A stretch of 64,000 nucleotides of DNA from Hirsutella rhossiliensis (GCF_020360975.1 NW_025408670.1:1302001-1366000), one strand, 5' to 3'; positions 25,996 through 39,560 are shown, numbered from the stretch's first letter. Translations and numbers: made by a program. The notes: generated from the letters alone by a model not told the origin.

Positions 25996-28173
25996 GGCAT
26001 ACTAGCCTAAATATTAATAGCTTTTATCTTCCTCTATATAAGTAAATAGGATTTACTTAAGAGCGGCTATATATAGCTAAAAATCGATAGCTTATAAAGT
26101 AAGATTAATATATTAAGGTCCGATATAGTCCTTATCTCTTATATCTCTGCCTTAGCTCTCTTTAAACGGTCCTCCTCTAAGTTTATATACGCTTACTTAA
26201 GCCTATAAAAGGAATATTTAGCGATACGGACTATATTAATATAGCGGTTAAAGGAGTAAAGGAGGGTATTAAATACTAAGAAATAAAAGATAAGATAGGT
26301 AGCGAATCGGCTACTATACCGTTATAATATATATCTAGTTTAGTATTAAAGAGAGTAATTTAGATAACTATTAGTAGCGTCGCTTTATCGGCTATAACTT
26401 AAGTCGCCCTTTAATTTTAGGCCGCCCCTTCCTTATAGAAAAAGCTTTAGAAATATTTAAGGGAAGAAATCTTTATATAAGTTATTTATAAAATCTATAC
26501 TACTCTCTACTTAGATAAACGGCTAGTCTCCTATAGTCTAGACCTATATAACGTATAGTATAAAGGTACTATATCGGTCTAGATTAGTATTAACGATATC
26601 GGCTAAAAATAATAGTTTATCCGTTTCTATAAAAGTAGCCGGTCTATTAAAAGGAAATATACTAAACGTAGACGTCTTATAGACTATATTAACTTCTAGG
26701 CTAACGGTAGCTAAGTTAGGGATAAGAGTCGCTAGGTTATTAAGGGAGGGTTAAGTCTACTTAGTTAATAAAGTAAAGTCCTTATCGTAATACTTAGCGA
26801 TAAAAGGAGGATCGATTAAGTTTATAAGATTATCGATACTTCTAAAGCTACTTTCCTTTAAGCTTCGATTAGTATCTAGGACTATATAGTCCGTTTATAT
26901 CTTCTTAATAGTCGATAGTTCCTCTCTTTATATATAGTCTATAATAATAGTTAGAATACTAAAGCTATTAGTATACTACTAGCTATTATAATAGTAACGA
27001 GGGCATATACCTAAAGCACGTATAGTACGTAGCTAAGGATTAGTAGAGTAATTAACTACGTAATTATCTAATTATCGGTCCTATATATAGCTCTAAGGGC
27101 CTTAGGTTATAAATATAAGTCTTAGAGATTTCTTTACTCTATGCCTCTTTATCTTTACTAGAGTCGCGTAACTAGCGGTCTTTGTTTTAAATAGGAAAAA
27201 TAAAAATTTAAATTAACTATAATTAAAGAAGATACTTAATTAAATAATCGAGGTCTTTATAACGCTTTTAAGTATACTTAGAAGTAAGTTAGAAGGGGAG
27301 TACTAGGGGTCTTATCTCTTTAACGGGCTAATATCTATAGGGGTGCGATCTTACCTATTAAACTATCTATCTTTACTTAGTTAATTACGATATCCTTATA
27401 AAAGGGGTTATTCCTCTATAGCTATACTAAGGCAGCTACTACCTAAGATTTATATACCTAAAGTAAGTGTTTAATATTTATAGAGCTAGGCTTACTTAAA
27501 CTACTCTAAGAGATATAGATATTCTTAATAGCCTATAGTAAGGGATAGGGAAGAATAGTAATAATAAGATCGTTTACTTTATTTAAAAAGATAATAATAT
27601 ACCCTTTTACGTGCTTATAATAGCTAATTCTTAAACGAGTCTTATTATCTACTATAAATTTAGTAATATAGCTAAAAAGCGTATATAGGGTAATAAGTCT
27701 CTCTTTAATAAGAGAGAGGTTACTAAGCTCTTTAAGGTACTAATACTTATAACTAATAGCTATATTATTAACCGAGTAGGCTTTAGGCAGCTGTCTACTA
27801 TCTAAGCTAATACGATACTTACGGTATAGGTCTACTCTAGCACCCTCGTATAATAGAAGGCACGTATTATACTCCTAGAGAGTCCTAGTCGCCTATAATA
27901 GGGATAGCGATAGACAACGCCTTTACTATATAGTAGTAAGTTTATAAGGTAGTATCTTCCTATAGTAGAAAGTATAGTAGGAGATCGGTAACGTCTTCTT
28001 ATCTATAAACGCTTAGTAGAACGATTTAGGAGCTACTACTTAAAGGGCGAGCGGAACTTCGTTATACTAGGATCGTATTAACGACGCTTACTCCTTAAAG
28101 CGGAAACGGGCGTTATAGCGATATAGAGTAAAATTAATAGTATCTCGTTAAAGTTAAACGGTTTCTCGCGTAG
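25996..28173. other. RIP'd tract, no resolvable gene
   Basis: AT-rich, stop-filled sequence with short GC-richer patches at 27,830-28,170. It holds the second copy of the 80-bp dispersed repeat. I recognise no protein family on either strand. Confidence 0.4.
26996..27076 (+). repeat. 80-bp dispersed repeat, copy 2
   Basis: Matches 1,002-1,081 in the same orientation. This copy retains more C and G (for example CACGTATAGTACGT), so it is less mutated than copy 1. Confidence 0.6.
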
Positions 28174-28178
28174 GGCTA

Positions 28179-28647
28179 TGTTACGACCACGGTCTAGCGA
28201 ACCGCGGGGACCAGCACATATTACGAGGACACGTAACGTAGGGAACAAGGAATATTAGACGGACCGACGGGCTAATTAAGTTTAGAGCGACGGGTTACTC
28301 TAGCGCTCTAACGCTCTACGGCTAGATCGCAGGATCGCTCTAGCGCCCTAGCGCTCCTAGGCGACGGGATTACTAAGTGCTCTCGGCGATCTAGGGAAGC
28401 TCTCGAGATATATAAGGAAGGAACGGAATACTCCTTTAGATAGATAGCTCGATAGCTTTTAATATATTATAGATCTTTATTACGATTCTATCTCTAATTC
28501 TAATTACCTAGTTATAGTCTACGGTCTACGACCTCCGACTTATTACTAACGTAATATACTTCTTATTGCTTAGACCACGCCCTATTATATCTGCTAATAT
28601 AAACCCCTCGATAGGTTTATCCCTTAGGAATAACACCGGTCGTTATA
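28179..28647 (+). repeat. 5' LTR of RIP'd chromovirus
   Basis: 469 bp with a TATATAAG promoter-like box near 28,408 and a short internal duplication of the AGCGCTCTAACGCTCT type. It ends TTATA, probably TTACA before RIP. Confidence 0.9.
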
Positions 28648-28849
28648 CGTTAAAAGATCTTATTTAGTGCAATACCGCGTTACTCTAAGCAATATCGCAA
28701 CTATTAATATGCCTATATAGTAAACTAGATTAACTAACTCTAGAGCTACTATATCGCCTTAGGATATAATGCGCGAGATTATTACCCTTCGATATAAGGT
28801 ATAGTTACTTAGGAACGGAGGAGGCAACGGATAAGTTAGGGACCTCGGA

Positions 28850-29640
28850 GAAGCAGTTAAACTAAAATAGCTAGGACTATTTAACGGTACTTACGGCACG
28901 CTTCGAGACTTTCTTACCTAACTTAAGGCCTACTACCGGTTTTACCCTACTAAACTCTCGGACTTAGTCGAAAAGGTACTCTACGTAGGAAATTATTTAT
29001 CTAGAACGGCACTCGCTTAGTTTAGACCTATTATAAGGGACTTTCTCGATAACTAACTAGCGCGACGAGATAATAAGATAGATAAAGTCTTTACTAGTTT
29101 CTAAGGATTCAAAGAAGCTATTACGAAGGTATTTAGAATAACCGACGAGGAACGAGAAGCCGAATAGAAACTTTAAGAACTCCGATAAAGGATCTTAGTA
29201 TCGGATTATACTACGAAGTTCCGTTAAGTTACCTTAAAGCTTAATTAGGACGACGAACCTCTTATATTACGATTCTACGACGGGCTTAAAGAAGAAGTTA
29301 AGGACGAGCTCTATAAGGAAAATCGACCTAATAACCTCTCGGACTATATTACTATAGTAGTAAGAATCGACGATAGATAGTATGCGCGACGCTAAGAGAA
29401 GAAATAAGGAAGAGGAAACTAGAACCCTTCTTATAGGAATAACTTTAACCGACGCGCTAACTATAAAAAGAAGCGCGAAACTCCTATTGCCTACGCCTAT
29501 ATAACTAACCTAGGTAGGATAGATCTAGATATAATATAGAAAAGCAAAGGAAAGTGTTTTAACTACGGGAAACTTAGATATTACTCTAAAGAATATAGAT
29601 AACCTTATAAGGAGAAGAAAACCTACTAGGCACTAGCCCT
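28850..29640 (+). pseudogene. gag of the RIP'd chromovirus
   Basis: The translated plus strand shows a capsid-like gag core (motifs LFNGTYGTLRDFLTQ and TALAQFRPIIRDFL) and a zinc knuckle at 29,552-29,599. The knuckle reads KCFNYGKLRYYSKEYR, that is C-x2-C-x4-H-x4-C with the second Cys, the His and the last Cys turned to Tyr. These substitutions match TGY to TAY and CAY to TAY transitions. Many Gln/Trp codons are stops. Non-functional. Confidence 0.8.
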
Positions 29641-31289
29641 AAAAGGTAAAAAACACCTAAACGCTATTAATAGATAGGAACTAAAGTATAAACTCCTTAG
29701 TTAGACTATATACTACGACAACGAATATATAGTATACTTAAGCGATAAGAACGGTACTAGATAGTTCTTAAAGCTACTAAAGAAAACCCTTATAATAATG
29801 CAATAAAGGGATCCTAAAACATAGAAATAAGTTAAATTCGTAGAACTAGAATACCCCTATCCTAAAGGAGTCTTATAAGACTAGATTAAGAAGAACGGCA
29901 AACGATTCTAGGAAGATATATAAAGCAAAAATCGATAATAACGACGGGCAGTCTATAAATAATATAATAAAAAAGATATAGACGTAGCCCTTATGCTTAC
30001 GAAACTCGGATAACTACTTAAAGAGGAATAACGAAGTATCGACGATATAAGCTCTAAAGAATAAGAAATACCTAGAGAAACGGAAGACGAGAACGAACTC
30101 GTATTACTACCCTCGCTACTAAGGGAGAATACTACGATTAGAGAACACGCTCTATACTTCGAAGAATTCGAAGAAATACTTAAAATTAGAACCTAATAAA
30201 CGCCTTAAATTCTTACGGAAAACTAATAAGCTATATTAATTCGATATTAACCGGCACTACGCGGAGGAGACTACGCTATAGCTATCGCTATAGTTAATAC
30301 CTTTATAGCTCTATAACGAGAATAGTAACTATAAGGAGAATTTAGAGATAATCTATAAACACTACTTACTTATAAGCACTATAAGTATATTTTATAGATA
30401 TTATGCGTCTACCTAGATTATATAATATACTTCTAGATAAAGGCACGATACGACGCCTTCCCGGTTAGGTTCGAAGGATAAGTACTTTCGAAACCCTACC
30501 TAAGCATAGAACTAGACTACTAGAAAATCGATTAACGCTACCCGGACGACTAAGTTATATTATTAGAACCCGATTACGGTACGCTACTCGAATGCTATAA
30601 TAATTACGGTTTATTAACGAGATGTCTTTCGGAGATATATAAAATCTATAAATACGCTAAAATAGAAGAATAGTATAACGCTACTCGCTCTAAGATATCC
30701 GAACCCTTAATCTTCTAAAGACTTACGTAACGAGTTAAATATAACGAAGAAGATTATAACGAATATATATACCCGAACTATAGAGTTTATAAATATAAAA
30801 AAGCACGAGTATAGTATAAACGATATAACGGTATACTAAAAGATTATTAGTAATACGTACGAAGGCTATAAGCCGTATTCGACTAAGGAAGAATTAACAT
30901 AGAAATACTACGTAAAAAGCAGAAAGATATAGAACGAAAACTCGACCTTTAGTACGAAAACGAATAGAATTGCGAAGTATAGTACGTAATTAACTACGAA
31001 GTAGTATAATGCAAACGATATAGCGTTAAGAAATAAGAAATCTTCGATTAGCTATAAGAAATTAGTCTCTTAAGCCTTAATACGATACTACGCGACGAAA
31101 ATATAAAAAAACAATATTAATAATAAATCGAAGAAGAATACCTAAATAAAACGAATAAGGACTAGGCAAAAAACAAGGTACGCTATCTATAAAAGGGCTA
31201 TAGACTAGCACGATATAATAAGATCTAAGGACCCTATATATAGCAACGGTAAGCTATAGCGACTAAATAGTATTAGATATCTAAATCGC

Positions 31290-34200
31290 GGGATATTACG
31301 TATATATACTTTTAGACTATAGCGCGATAGGCAATTACGTTTTACCTAGAGTCGTTAATCGTTACCGACTTATATAGAGATATAAGATAGATCTATATAA
31401 ACTTACGAATATCGAAGGAGAGGCCTTTAACTATAATAACGGAATTATTAATATAGAGATTAATTACCTCGATATTAATATCTAGGGCTACGACGAACGA
31501 GTTAACTTCGATATTATAGATATTAAAGAACACGACCTTATATTAGGACTTCTATAGCTATAGGAGAGCAACCTACTAATTAACTAGAAAACTAGCTAGC
31601 TATGTTAGAACGAAGACGTAAGTTTCTAGGACTAGTAGATTTAGAAGAAAGTAAAATTTTACGATAATTTAGCTACTAAATAGGATAAAAGGGATAACCG
31701 TTTAAGTAAATTATTACGGGCTTTAGCGATATAAACGAAAACAGTAACCGAACTAGCGGATATAATAAAATCGACTAATAAGACCTATATACTAACTAAC
31801 ACGGCTATATAACCTAGCATCTAATATAAATAGAATAAAGGATATAATATAAAGATCTAAAGAGTTATTACTACTCTAAGGAAAGACCTTAAATAAATTA
31901 ATAAAGAGCTTAAGTTAAGAGAAACCAGCTCTTAAAAGAAAGAACAAAGCCTATAAGATAGAATAAAGAATATCCCCTAGGAATACCGGAAATACGATAA
32001 ACTCTTTAAGGAAGAACTTAAGATAGGGTTACCCGAATATAGCTAATAGGACCACGAAATTTATCTTAAGGATAGAATAACGCCGACGTTCTATAAGATC
32101 TATAACCTAAACGAAAAGTAACTATAAACGCTACGCGACTACCTCGACGAGAATCTACGAAAGGGATATATACGAATATTAATATCTAAAGTAGGCTACC
32201 TAGTTATATTTATTCTAAAGAAAAACAGCAAACTACGACTAGTTATCGACTATAGACGCTTAAACGATATTATAATAAAGGACCGAATACTATTACTACT
32301 TATATCGGAACTACGAGATCGACTATATAGTAAAAAATAGTTTATAGCCCTCGACCTTAAAGGCGCCTATAACTTAATACGTATAAAAAAGGGACACGAA
32401 TAGATAATAGCCTTTAGAACGAAATTCGGACTATTCGAATATCTAGTAATACTATTTAGACTTATAAATATACTAGCTACCTTCTAACGGATAATTAATA
32501 ATGTCCTACGCGAATACTTAGATATCTTTATAGTAGTATACCTAGATAATATCCTAATCTTCTTAGATACCCTAGAAGAATATAAGGAATACGTCTATAA
32601 GGTACTCCGCGTACTTTAGAATGCGAAGTTACTAGTTAAACTAAAGAAAAGTAAGTTCTATATATAGGAAGTAGACTTCCTTAGATATACGATCTTACTA
32701 GGGGAGATACGAATATAATAAGATAAGATTAACTTAGTTAAAGAATAGCTAACGCTAAAGAACGTTAAGGACGTATAAAGTTTCCTAGGATTTATAAATT
32801 ACTACCGACGATTTATTAAAGATTTCGGAAAGATTATAGTACTACTATACGACTTAATAAAGAAGGAAAAAGAATTTATATAGGACGATAAAGCTAACGA
32901 AGCTTTCGATTATATTAAGACTACGATTACGTAAGAACTAGTCCTAACTACCTTCGATCTAGAACGATAAATCGAACTCGAAACCGATATATTAGACTTT
33001 GCTCTAGGAGTATAAATCGGATAAAAAGATAATAAAGGAAGACTACGACTAATTATATTCTACTCGAAGAAGCTATATAGCGTAGAACTTAATTACCCTA
33101 TCTACGATAAAGAATTCCTTATAATTATTTAAGCTTTTAAGGAATTTCGATACTACTTTCTCGGAAGTAAATATAAAGTTAAGGTCTATATAGACTATAA
33201 GAATATCTTATATTTTACAACGACGTAATAGTTAAACGGACGATAGATCTGATAGGCCGAATACTTATTAGAATTCGACTACGAGATAATCTATAGAAAA
33301 GGAATAGAAAACGGTCGAGCTAATGCCCTTAGTCGATAAAGCGACTACGATATAGGGGCACCTATAGCGAAAGGATAGCTCCTAGAAATTAACGAAAACG
33401 GGAACTACTAGTAACGATAGCTAAACATAATATTTAAAGTATAACACGACGACTCGACTTACTAGAAGATCTTAAAATAGATAAAAGAATATAAAGCATC
33501 GAACGGATGCGATATAGGATATTTAGAAGTTCTAATATATAAAAATAAAATCTAGATACTACTAGAATTACGAGATAAAGTTATATAAGATATATACGAA
33601 TATCTAATATATAGATACTCAGGAATCCGAAGAATAATAGAACGGATTAAACGATAATATAACTTCCTATAGCTTAAAGAAGTAGTACGATAAGTTATTA
33701 AAAAATATAAACTTTGCGTACGAAGTAAAGCTAAACGATATAAGCTATACGGAGAATTGCAACCGCTACTAGTACTAGAGAAACTATAGGATTTAATAGC
33801 TTTTAATTACGTTATAAAGCTACTACTATCGAAAGAACCTATAACTAATATTAAGTACGATAGCATATTCGTTATTACCGATAGACTAACGGAGTATAGG
33901 TATTTTTTACTATATAAAGAAGTAAGTAATATAAAAGAGCTAGTATATATATTCCTACGAATAATTATTAGTAATTACGGACTACCGAACGAGATTATCT
34001 CTAATAGAGGAAGTATATTTATAGCTAAATTTTAGCAAGCTCTTATAGTATAATTAGGGACGAAATATAAGCTTAGTATAGCTTATTACCTATAAATAGA
34101 TAGATAAATAGAACGACTTAACTAAACGCTTAAATAATATTTACGATGCTATATTAGCTACGAATAAAACGATTAGGTTAAATAGCTACTAATAGCGCAA

Positions 34201-34850
34201 CTAGCTTATAATAGCTTAGTTACGGAAACAACTAAGCTCTTACTAGTATACGCTAATTACGGATGTAACCTAAAAGCATTTAAGGTTACTCGATAAGGAC
34301 TATAAGCGGAACGAGCGATACTATAAGCAGATTAGCTACGAAAATTATATAAAGAAATGCAATAAGAACTTTAATTCGTTAGAGAACGAATGTCTACTTA
34401 CTATAATCGGAAAAGATTATAGGGACTAATCTTTCGAGAGGGAGATATAGTCTACCTCGTACGACGAAATATTAAAATAAAACGACTAAGCAATAAATTA
34501 GATTTTAAGAAACTTAGACCGTTTAAGGTTAAGAAAACCATTTTAAAAGTTAACTACGAACTTTCGCTACTAACGATAATACGGATATACCCGATATTTT
34601 ATATCTTACTATTAGAACTAGCACTACGAAACGCTAAACTATAGGAAAAAATCGAAGTCAACGACGATTAAGAATACGAAGTAGAATAAATACTAGATAT
34701 AAGAAAACAAGGTTAGCAATAAGAATACCTTATTAAGTAGAAGGGATACGGACTAGAGGAAAATACCTAGGAACTACTTAAGCACTTAACCTACTGCGGT
34801 TCTCTACTCCGATAGTTCTACTAGGCGAACCCTTACTTAGAAATATAGGG
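31290..34850 (+). pseudogene. pol of the RIP'd chromovirus (PR-RT-RH-IN-chromodomain)
   Basis: Domain order follows Ty3/gypsy. The protease is LLDYSAIGNYVLP (for LLDSGATGN) at 31,308-31,350. RT runs from ISKVGYLVIFILKKNSKLRL near 32,170 to YLDNILIF (for YLDDILIF) at 32,539. RNase H is IELETDILDFALG near 32,960. The integrase core is DSIFVITDRLTEYR at 33,857 followed by LPNEIISNRGS near 33,980. The C-terminal chromodomain spans 34,671-34,800, with EYEVE, then IK(W)KGYG, then TWELLKHLT. Chromodomains bind modified histones and steer insertion. Stops at former Gln/Trp codons occur throughout. Confidence 0.9.
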
Positions 34851-35327
34851 TTACTAAGAATAGCATCTTAGTCTAATACGTCTAAGGTACTAAACGATTA
34901 AACCTCGCTAATAGCAATAGTTTCCTTATTTAATAAACGAACTAATTCGTCTCTAGAAGAACGCGTTATACTATCTTCTTTATTAATAGCTTATATACCC
35001 CGCTAAAACAACTTACTACCTCGGTCCTTTAGGAAACGCTTCTGTTTCCTAATCCGAGCTAGGCGAGCTATCGCTTCCTCTAATACTTCTTTTACTTTCC
35101 GTTCGTCCGAATTAATCTTTTGCTATTAATTTATAATGCGACGAACTAGAAAAAGAAGGAATATTAGTAAAAAAGAACGATAGGGAAGGAAAGGAATAAA
35201 ACGAACGGGCGGACGCTATATTACACCTATTATAAGAACGGCCTATAGAGGCATATTTAGAACACCGATTAAAACGCTCGCCGACTTTATAAGTTAGGCC
35301 TAACCGAAAACAACGGGAGCAAGGCAT
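34800..35327 (-). pseudogene. Antisense zinc-cluster / coiled-coil gene inside the chromovirus
   Basis: A minus-strand frame opens at 35,327 and stays open for 71 codons in otherwise stop-ridden DNA. Residues 3-32 match Zn2Cys6 spacing: C3-x2-C6-x6-Y13-x8-C22-x2-Y25-x6-Y32. The three Tyr codons are TAT, one G-to-A step from Cys, as RIP would give. After a frame change near 35,105 the same strand continues with a basic, Leu-rich coiled-coil stretch (EVLEEAIARLARIRKQKRFL) and an acidic tail, until it overlaps the end of pol. Proteins with this layout (N-terminal Cys pattern, then a KQK-type coiled coil) are, as I recall, common fungal hypotheticals. Function is unknown; DNA or RNA binding is a guess. 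Confidence 0.6.
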
Positions 35328-35562
35328 AATTTTAACACCGTAGATCTCGGTCTAGGATGCTAGCTCCGATCGTTAACGCGATTTATCGGAATTACGAGAA
35401 CGGGATTTTTAAACACGACTAGACATACTATTAGCAGCATATCCTAAAAGGATAAAGGAATAAGGAACGATATACTTACGCACGACGCGATAAGGGTATA
35501 TTTATACACGGCGGCTAAGGCAGCAGGTCTTAAGGGCAAGACTAAAAGGAGGGGAGGCATCC

Positions 35563-36031
35563 TATTACGACCACGGTCTAGCGAACCGCGGGGACTAGCA
35601 TATATTACGAGGACACGTGACGTAGGGAATAAGGAATATTAGACGGACCGACGGGCTAATTAAGTTTAGAGCGACGGGTTACTTTAGCGCTCTAACGCTC
35701 TACGGCTAGATCGTAGGATCGCTCTAGCGCCCTAGCGCTCCTAGGCGACGGGATCACTAAGTGCTCTCGGCGATCTAGGGAAGCTCTCGAGATATATAAG
35801 GAAGGAACGGAACACTCCTTTAGATAGATAGCTCGATAGCTTTTAATATATTATAGATCTTTATCACGATTCTATCTCTAATTCTAATCACCTAGTTATA
35901 GTCTACGGTCTACGACCTCCGACTTATTACTAACGTAATATACTTATTATTACTTAGACTACGCCCTATTATATCTGCTAATATAAACCCCTCGATAGGT
36001 TTATCCCTTAGGAATAACACCGGTCGTTATA
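35563..36031 (+). repeat. 3' LTR of RIP'd chromovirus
   Basis: 469 bp, same length as the 5' LTR, with a small number of mostly C/T and G/A differences. It is followed directly by the GGCTA target duplication. Confidence 0.9.
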
Positions 36032-36047
36032 GGCTAGGCCTTATAGG

Positions 36048-36443
36048 GGAGCGTCTAAGCCGTATAGGTAAAAGGGTATAAAGCGTTTACTTTACTTTAG
36101 GTCGACTTAGTAATAGAGAGGCTAGTAGTTACGTATAACTTCTAAAGGAGCGCCTTAGGTATATAGGGGGTAAAGTAAGAGGTATTTCCTCTTCTCTAGG
36201 TCGTTTCGGTAATAGAGCGGCCGGCGGCTATATATATCTTTTAAGGGAGCGTTTTAACTACGTTAAGGGTAGAGTAGGAGGCGCTTACTCTTCTCTAGGT
36301 CGTTTCAGCGATAGGGTAGATAGCGGCTATATATATCCTATAGAGGAGCGCCTTAGCCGCGTAAGGGGAGGAGTAGAAGGTTCTTACTCTTCTCTAAGTC
36401 CTCTTAGTAATAAGTTAGATAGCGGTTGCGTTTATATAGGATA
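36048..36443 (-). repeat. Four tandem 99-bp units (coding-compatible minisatellite)
   Basis: Units start at 36,048, 36,147, 36,246 and 36,345, each opening GGAGCG and each exactly 99 bp. They differ by substitutions only; there are no indels. On the minus strand one frame gives a 33-residue period with recurring TYIAA-, E/KxT(Q)RR- and SY-like positions, broken by RIP-type stops. Exact preservation of a multiple of three suggests an ancestral coding repeat. It lies 12 bp beyond the chromovirus target duplication. Confidence 0.75.
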
Positions 36444-39129
36444 TTAGTATTAAGCCTTACGGCGGCGGGCTCGGTCCTAAGCGCGCTAGCGGTCTATATC
36501 TTATAAGATATAGAGGATTTCGTTATAGGGAACTCTAATAAGCGGTAAATAGCGTTAACGGGACCTCTACGATTTAAGATCCCCTATATACGCCGAACCT
36601 CTTTAAGTAAGACTATAACTAGGTATTCTCGCGGCATTATATAAGGGAACGGCTATAAGTAAGTACTAGGAGGAAGAAGGGGAGATAATAGCCTATTACC
36701 GGTTTTACTAGCGCCCGGAGTATATATATAGCCGGACCGGTTAGGCGGCCCCGAAAGTAGACCTAGAGGGGTAGTAGGAAGTAGTAGGTCGGCTTAGTAA
36801 GTAGCGGTAAAAGTAGCTAGTATATACGGAGCGGTATCTAGTCCGTGCGTAGGTAGTTATAGTAGGTTTAGAATTTATAGGGAAAAGAGGCGGAAGGAAG
36901 AACCTTTCGTTCCTTAAGGCACCTTTTATTCTTTAAAGCACCTTTTATCTCTTTATTCCTTAAGGTATAAAGTGCTTAGGGCGTCCTTTTATAACTAGTA
37001 GTAGCCCCTTTTCTCTTTTTACCTTACTTATAAAAGTTACGTACTATCTTTAACGGAATATTCTCTTTTAACTCTTATATAGGATTCCGATCTAGAGGCT
37101 AGTTGCCTTCCTATTATATTTAAAGGTAGCGTACTAGCCCGCGTTCCTTAATATCGTAGATAGCTATATTTTCGAGTCGCTTAACTACCTACGTATACTC
37201 CCTATTATTATCTAAAACTAGTCGCGAGTAAAGTCTCCTAGGGCGGGGGCGGGTAACTCTATATAGCATAGCCCCTTATATAGGCTTAATATTTAACTTT
37301 AAGAGCCCGTAGGCGTTTATATACTAAAGAAGATAAATAAAGGTAGCGTAGGTCGACTTATTAGGGCCGAGGCTAGCTAATACGCTCCTTTAAACGTGCT
37401 ATTAACCGTAATAGCGCTAAGCCCCTAAGTGCCCTATTCCGATTTAAGCGTAGACTGCTTACTATTATTAATAACGTCGACTTTAAAGTCGTTAGCTATA
37501 TACTAGCGGGCTTCGCGAGCTATCTATATAGAGGGGATTCCGCTATCGTCGTTAGAAAGCCCGTTAAAGCCTTCTAGCCTAGTCCTATACGACGTAGATA
37601 GGCTTATTACGCCTATTCTAATACGCGTCGGGGGTCCTATATCCGGGCTTAGCAACGGCAGCCGATTTAATGCCGGTATAGGCGGGCGGTTAGCCCTACT
37701 TCTCGCCGCCCGCGAGCTTTTTATAGGCTAGCTTCTTACGGTCCCCGTCGAGCTCTGCCTCTATATTAGACTCCTATTCCTTAAGGGCTCGCGGCGAAAC
37801 GTAGTCGAGGATCTTTATAGCAGGACTAGGTGCCAGGCAGCGAGGAGGTCGTACTATCCGATAACGTACGTTATACTTTTCGATATCTGCTTGCCGTCCG
37901 TAGCCGGGCCCGGCGAGGGCAGCAGAATGCCTCGACAATATAGGGGAGGAGGCATATAGCCTAGAGCGGCGGGCCGCTACCGGGGACGTAATCGCGCGGC
38001 TTAGAGCGTAGCGTTATCTTAATTCGACTCGTCGGCTTATTCTTACGTGGCCGAAGCTATATATCTAAGCGAGCCGGAAGAGGCTTCGTCGCTATAGTAG
38101 AGTGCTAGAAGTCGTCGTAGCTACGCGGTTAACTATCGCGACGTAGTGCTAAGGGAGGAGGCCGGAACGCGCCCGCCTATTCGAGGCTAAGGAAGTATAT
38201 AGAGGCGAGACGAGTAGGCCGAGGGGCGTAATATATATAGAGGGAGCGTCGGTACTAGCGACGAAGCATAGCCTAAGCCGCGGCTTTATTAACGTTAACG
38301 AGGCGTAATATAGGTGCCCCTAGACCTATACTATAGGTGCTTAGGTTATTTACTAAGCTTCGATATATACTTAGGACTAACCTAGCTTTTTATAATCTAA
38401 ATTATTACGTTATACCTAAACTCTAAGGGAAATAACTATACTTTAAGTCGGTAACTACCTTATACGCTTTTAACTTTATAAGAAGTTTATAGCGCTATAA
38501 TATATTAAGACTAGTAGCTATAAGGAGGAAGTAGCTAAAGCGACTATTTATATATTTTTTAAACTTAAGATAGTAAAATAGACTAATAAAAGTAGTTCTA
38601 GTAGACTTAGAATATCTAACGAAATATTACCTTATAAGTAACTATAAATCCCTTAAGGAAGCTATTATAGATACCTAGCTAATTCTTATCGCTATAAGGA
38701 GGAGGCTATCTAAGATAGAATAATAATAAATTAATACTTCTATACCCTAACTATCCCTACCGTCCTAATTATCCCCTTTATACCCTCTGCCTAGCTCTCT
38801 TTATAAGATATTAAATAAGTTACTTCCTCCTAGCTTCGTCTATAATATAGAGACTCTTATTATATTCTAGGAACACGTTTAATAGCTTAATAAAGATTCT
38901 CGACGTTAGGGTTAATAGTCTCTTAGATACGTGCTATCTTAGGCTTACGCTTACTTATAGTATTCGACTTATCTATAGTAGTAACTATCGCCCTTATTCC
39001 TTTTACTTTAGCTAATCGCTAAGGATAGTTATAATAAATTACGAAGTTATTCTTACTATCGTCCTAAAAATAGGGCCGTTAAGCAGCTATAGTAATATCG
39101 GAGTAAAAACCGGACTGTTACTAGGTAGC
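36444..39129. other. RIP'd tract, GC-richer patch at 37,500-38,330, no gene called
   Basis: Frames are broken everywhere. The patch at 37,500-38,330 keeps many CG dinucleotides and a long plus-strand stretch rich in Arg, Ser and Glu, but I recognise no family. Part of it probably belongs to the copia relic that ends at 39,560. Confidence 0.4.
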
Positions 39130-39560
39130 TAAAGAACCTTTTAAATATACGGAAGGCAGAGCTCCTAGCTCTTTTAGAAGCCTTAAAAGAAGTAATCTTC
39201 TTAAGCTAGTTATTAACGTCTTTACGGATTTAGATCCCCTTACCGTTGCTAGTAGAGTATAATAACTTATAGATAATTAGGCTCCTCGAGGAAGGAAGCG
39301 CGAAGCTATCTATACGGCTAAGGTATATCGATATCTATTAATACTAGCTACGTTAGGAATGCTAGGAAGGCCGAATCCGGGTCTATTAGGTCCCTACGGT
39401 ATATATAAGAGCCGATAGCTTAACTAAAACTCTGCTAAAGCAGAAACTCTTCGAGTTCTAAAGGATAATTCGGCTTAAAGATCTCACGGAGCGGCTACGC
39501 CTAGAGGCCCGGTTAGAAGACCTCCGAGACTAGATCAAAGACTATAGGAAGCCTATGCCG
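39130..39560 (+). pseudogene. C-terminal RNase H of a second copia relic
   Basis: The plus strand reads AELLALLEALKEVIFL (for the copia TEAELLALSEAAKEAIFL region), then IRLLEEGSAKLSIRLRYIDI (the NQxxIRLL ... TRLRHVDI region), then RADSLTKTLLKQKLFEF, the ADGLTKxLxxxKF signature that ends copia pol. Gln and Trp codons are TAA/TAG. It differs clearly from the 3.7-8 kb relic and from the young copia in this window. The upstream RT was not found. Confidence 0.75.

Larger units (their letters stand above)
28179..36031 (+). mobile_element. Full-length Ty3/gypsy chromovirus, RIP-inactivated
   Basis: Two 469-bp LTRs (28,179-28,647 and 35,563-36,031) bound the element, and the 5-bp sequence GGCTA lies on both sides (28,174-28,178 and 36,032-36,036), a clean target duplication. 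The left LTR starts TGTTACGACC; the right starts TATTACGACC, its TG changed by RIP. A polypurine tract (AAAAGGAGGGGAGGCATCC) precedes the right LTR. The interior encodes gag and pol on the plus strand and a second reading frame on the minus strand near the right LTR. Total length is 7,853 bp, a little long for the family, which fits an extra gene. Confidence 0.95.

Noticed and set aside
36048..36443. CRISPR array or centromeric satellite
   Set aside because: Units are 99 bp with no spacers, only four copies, in a eukaryotic context.
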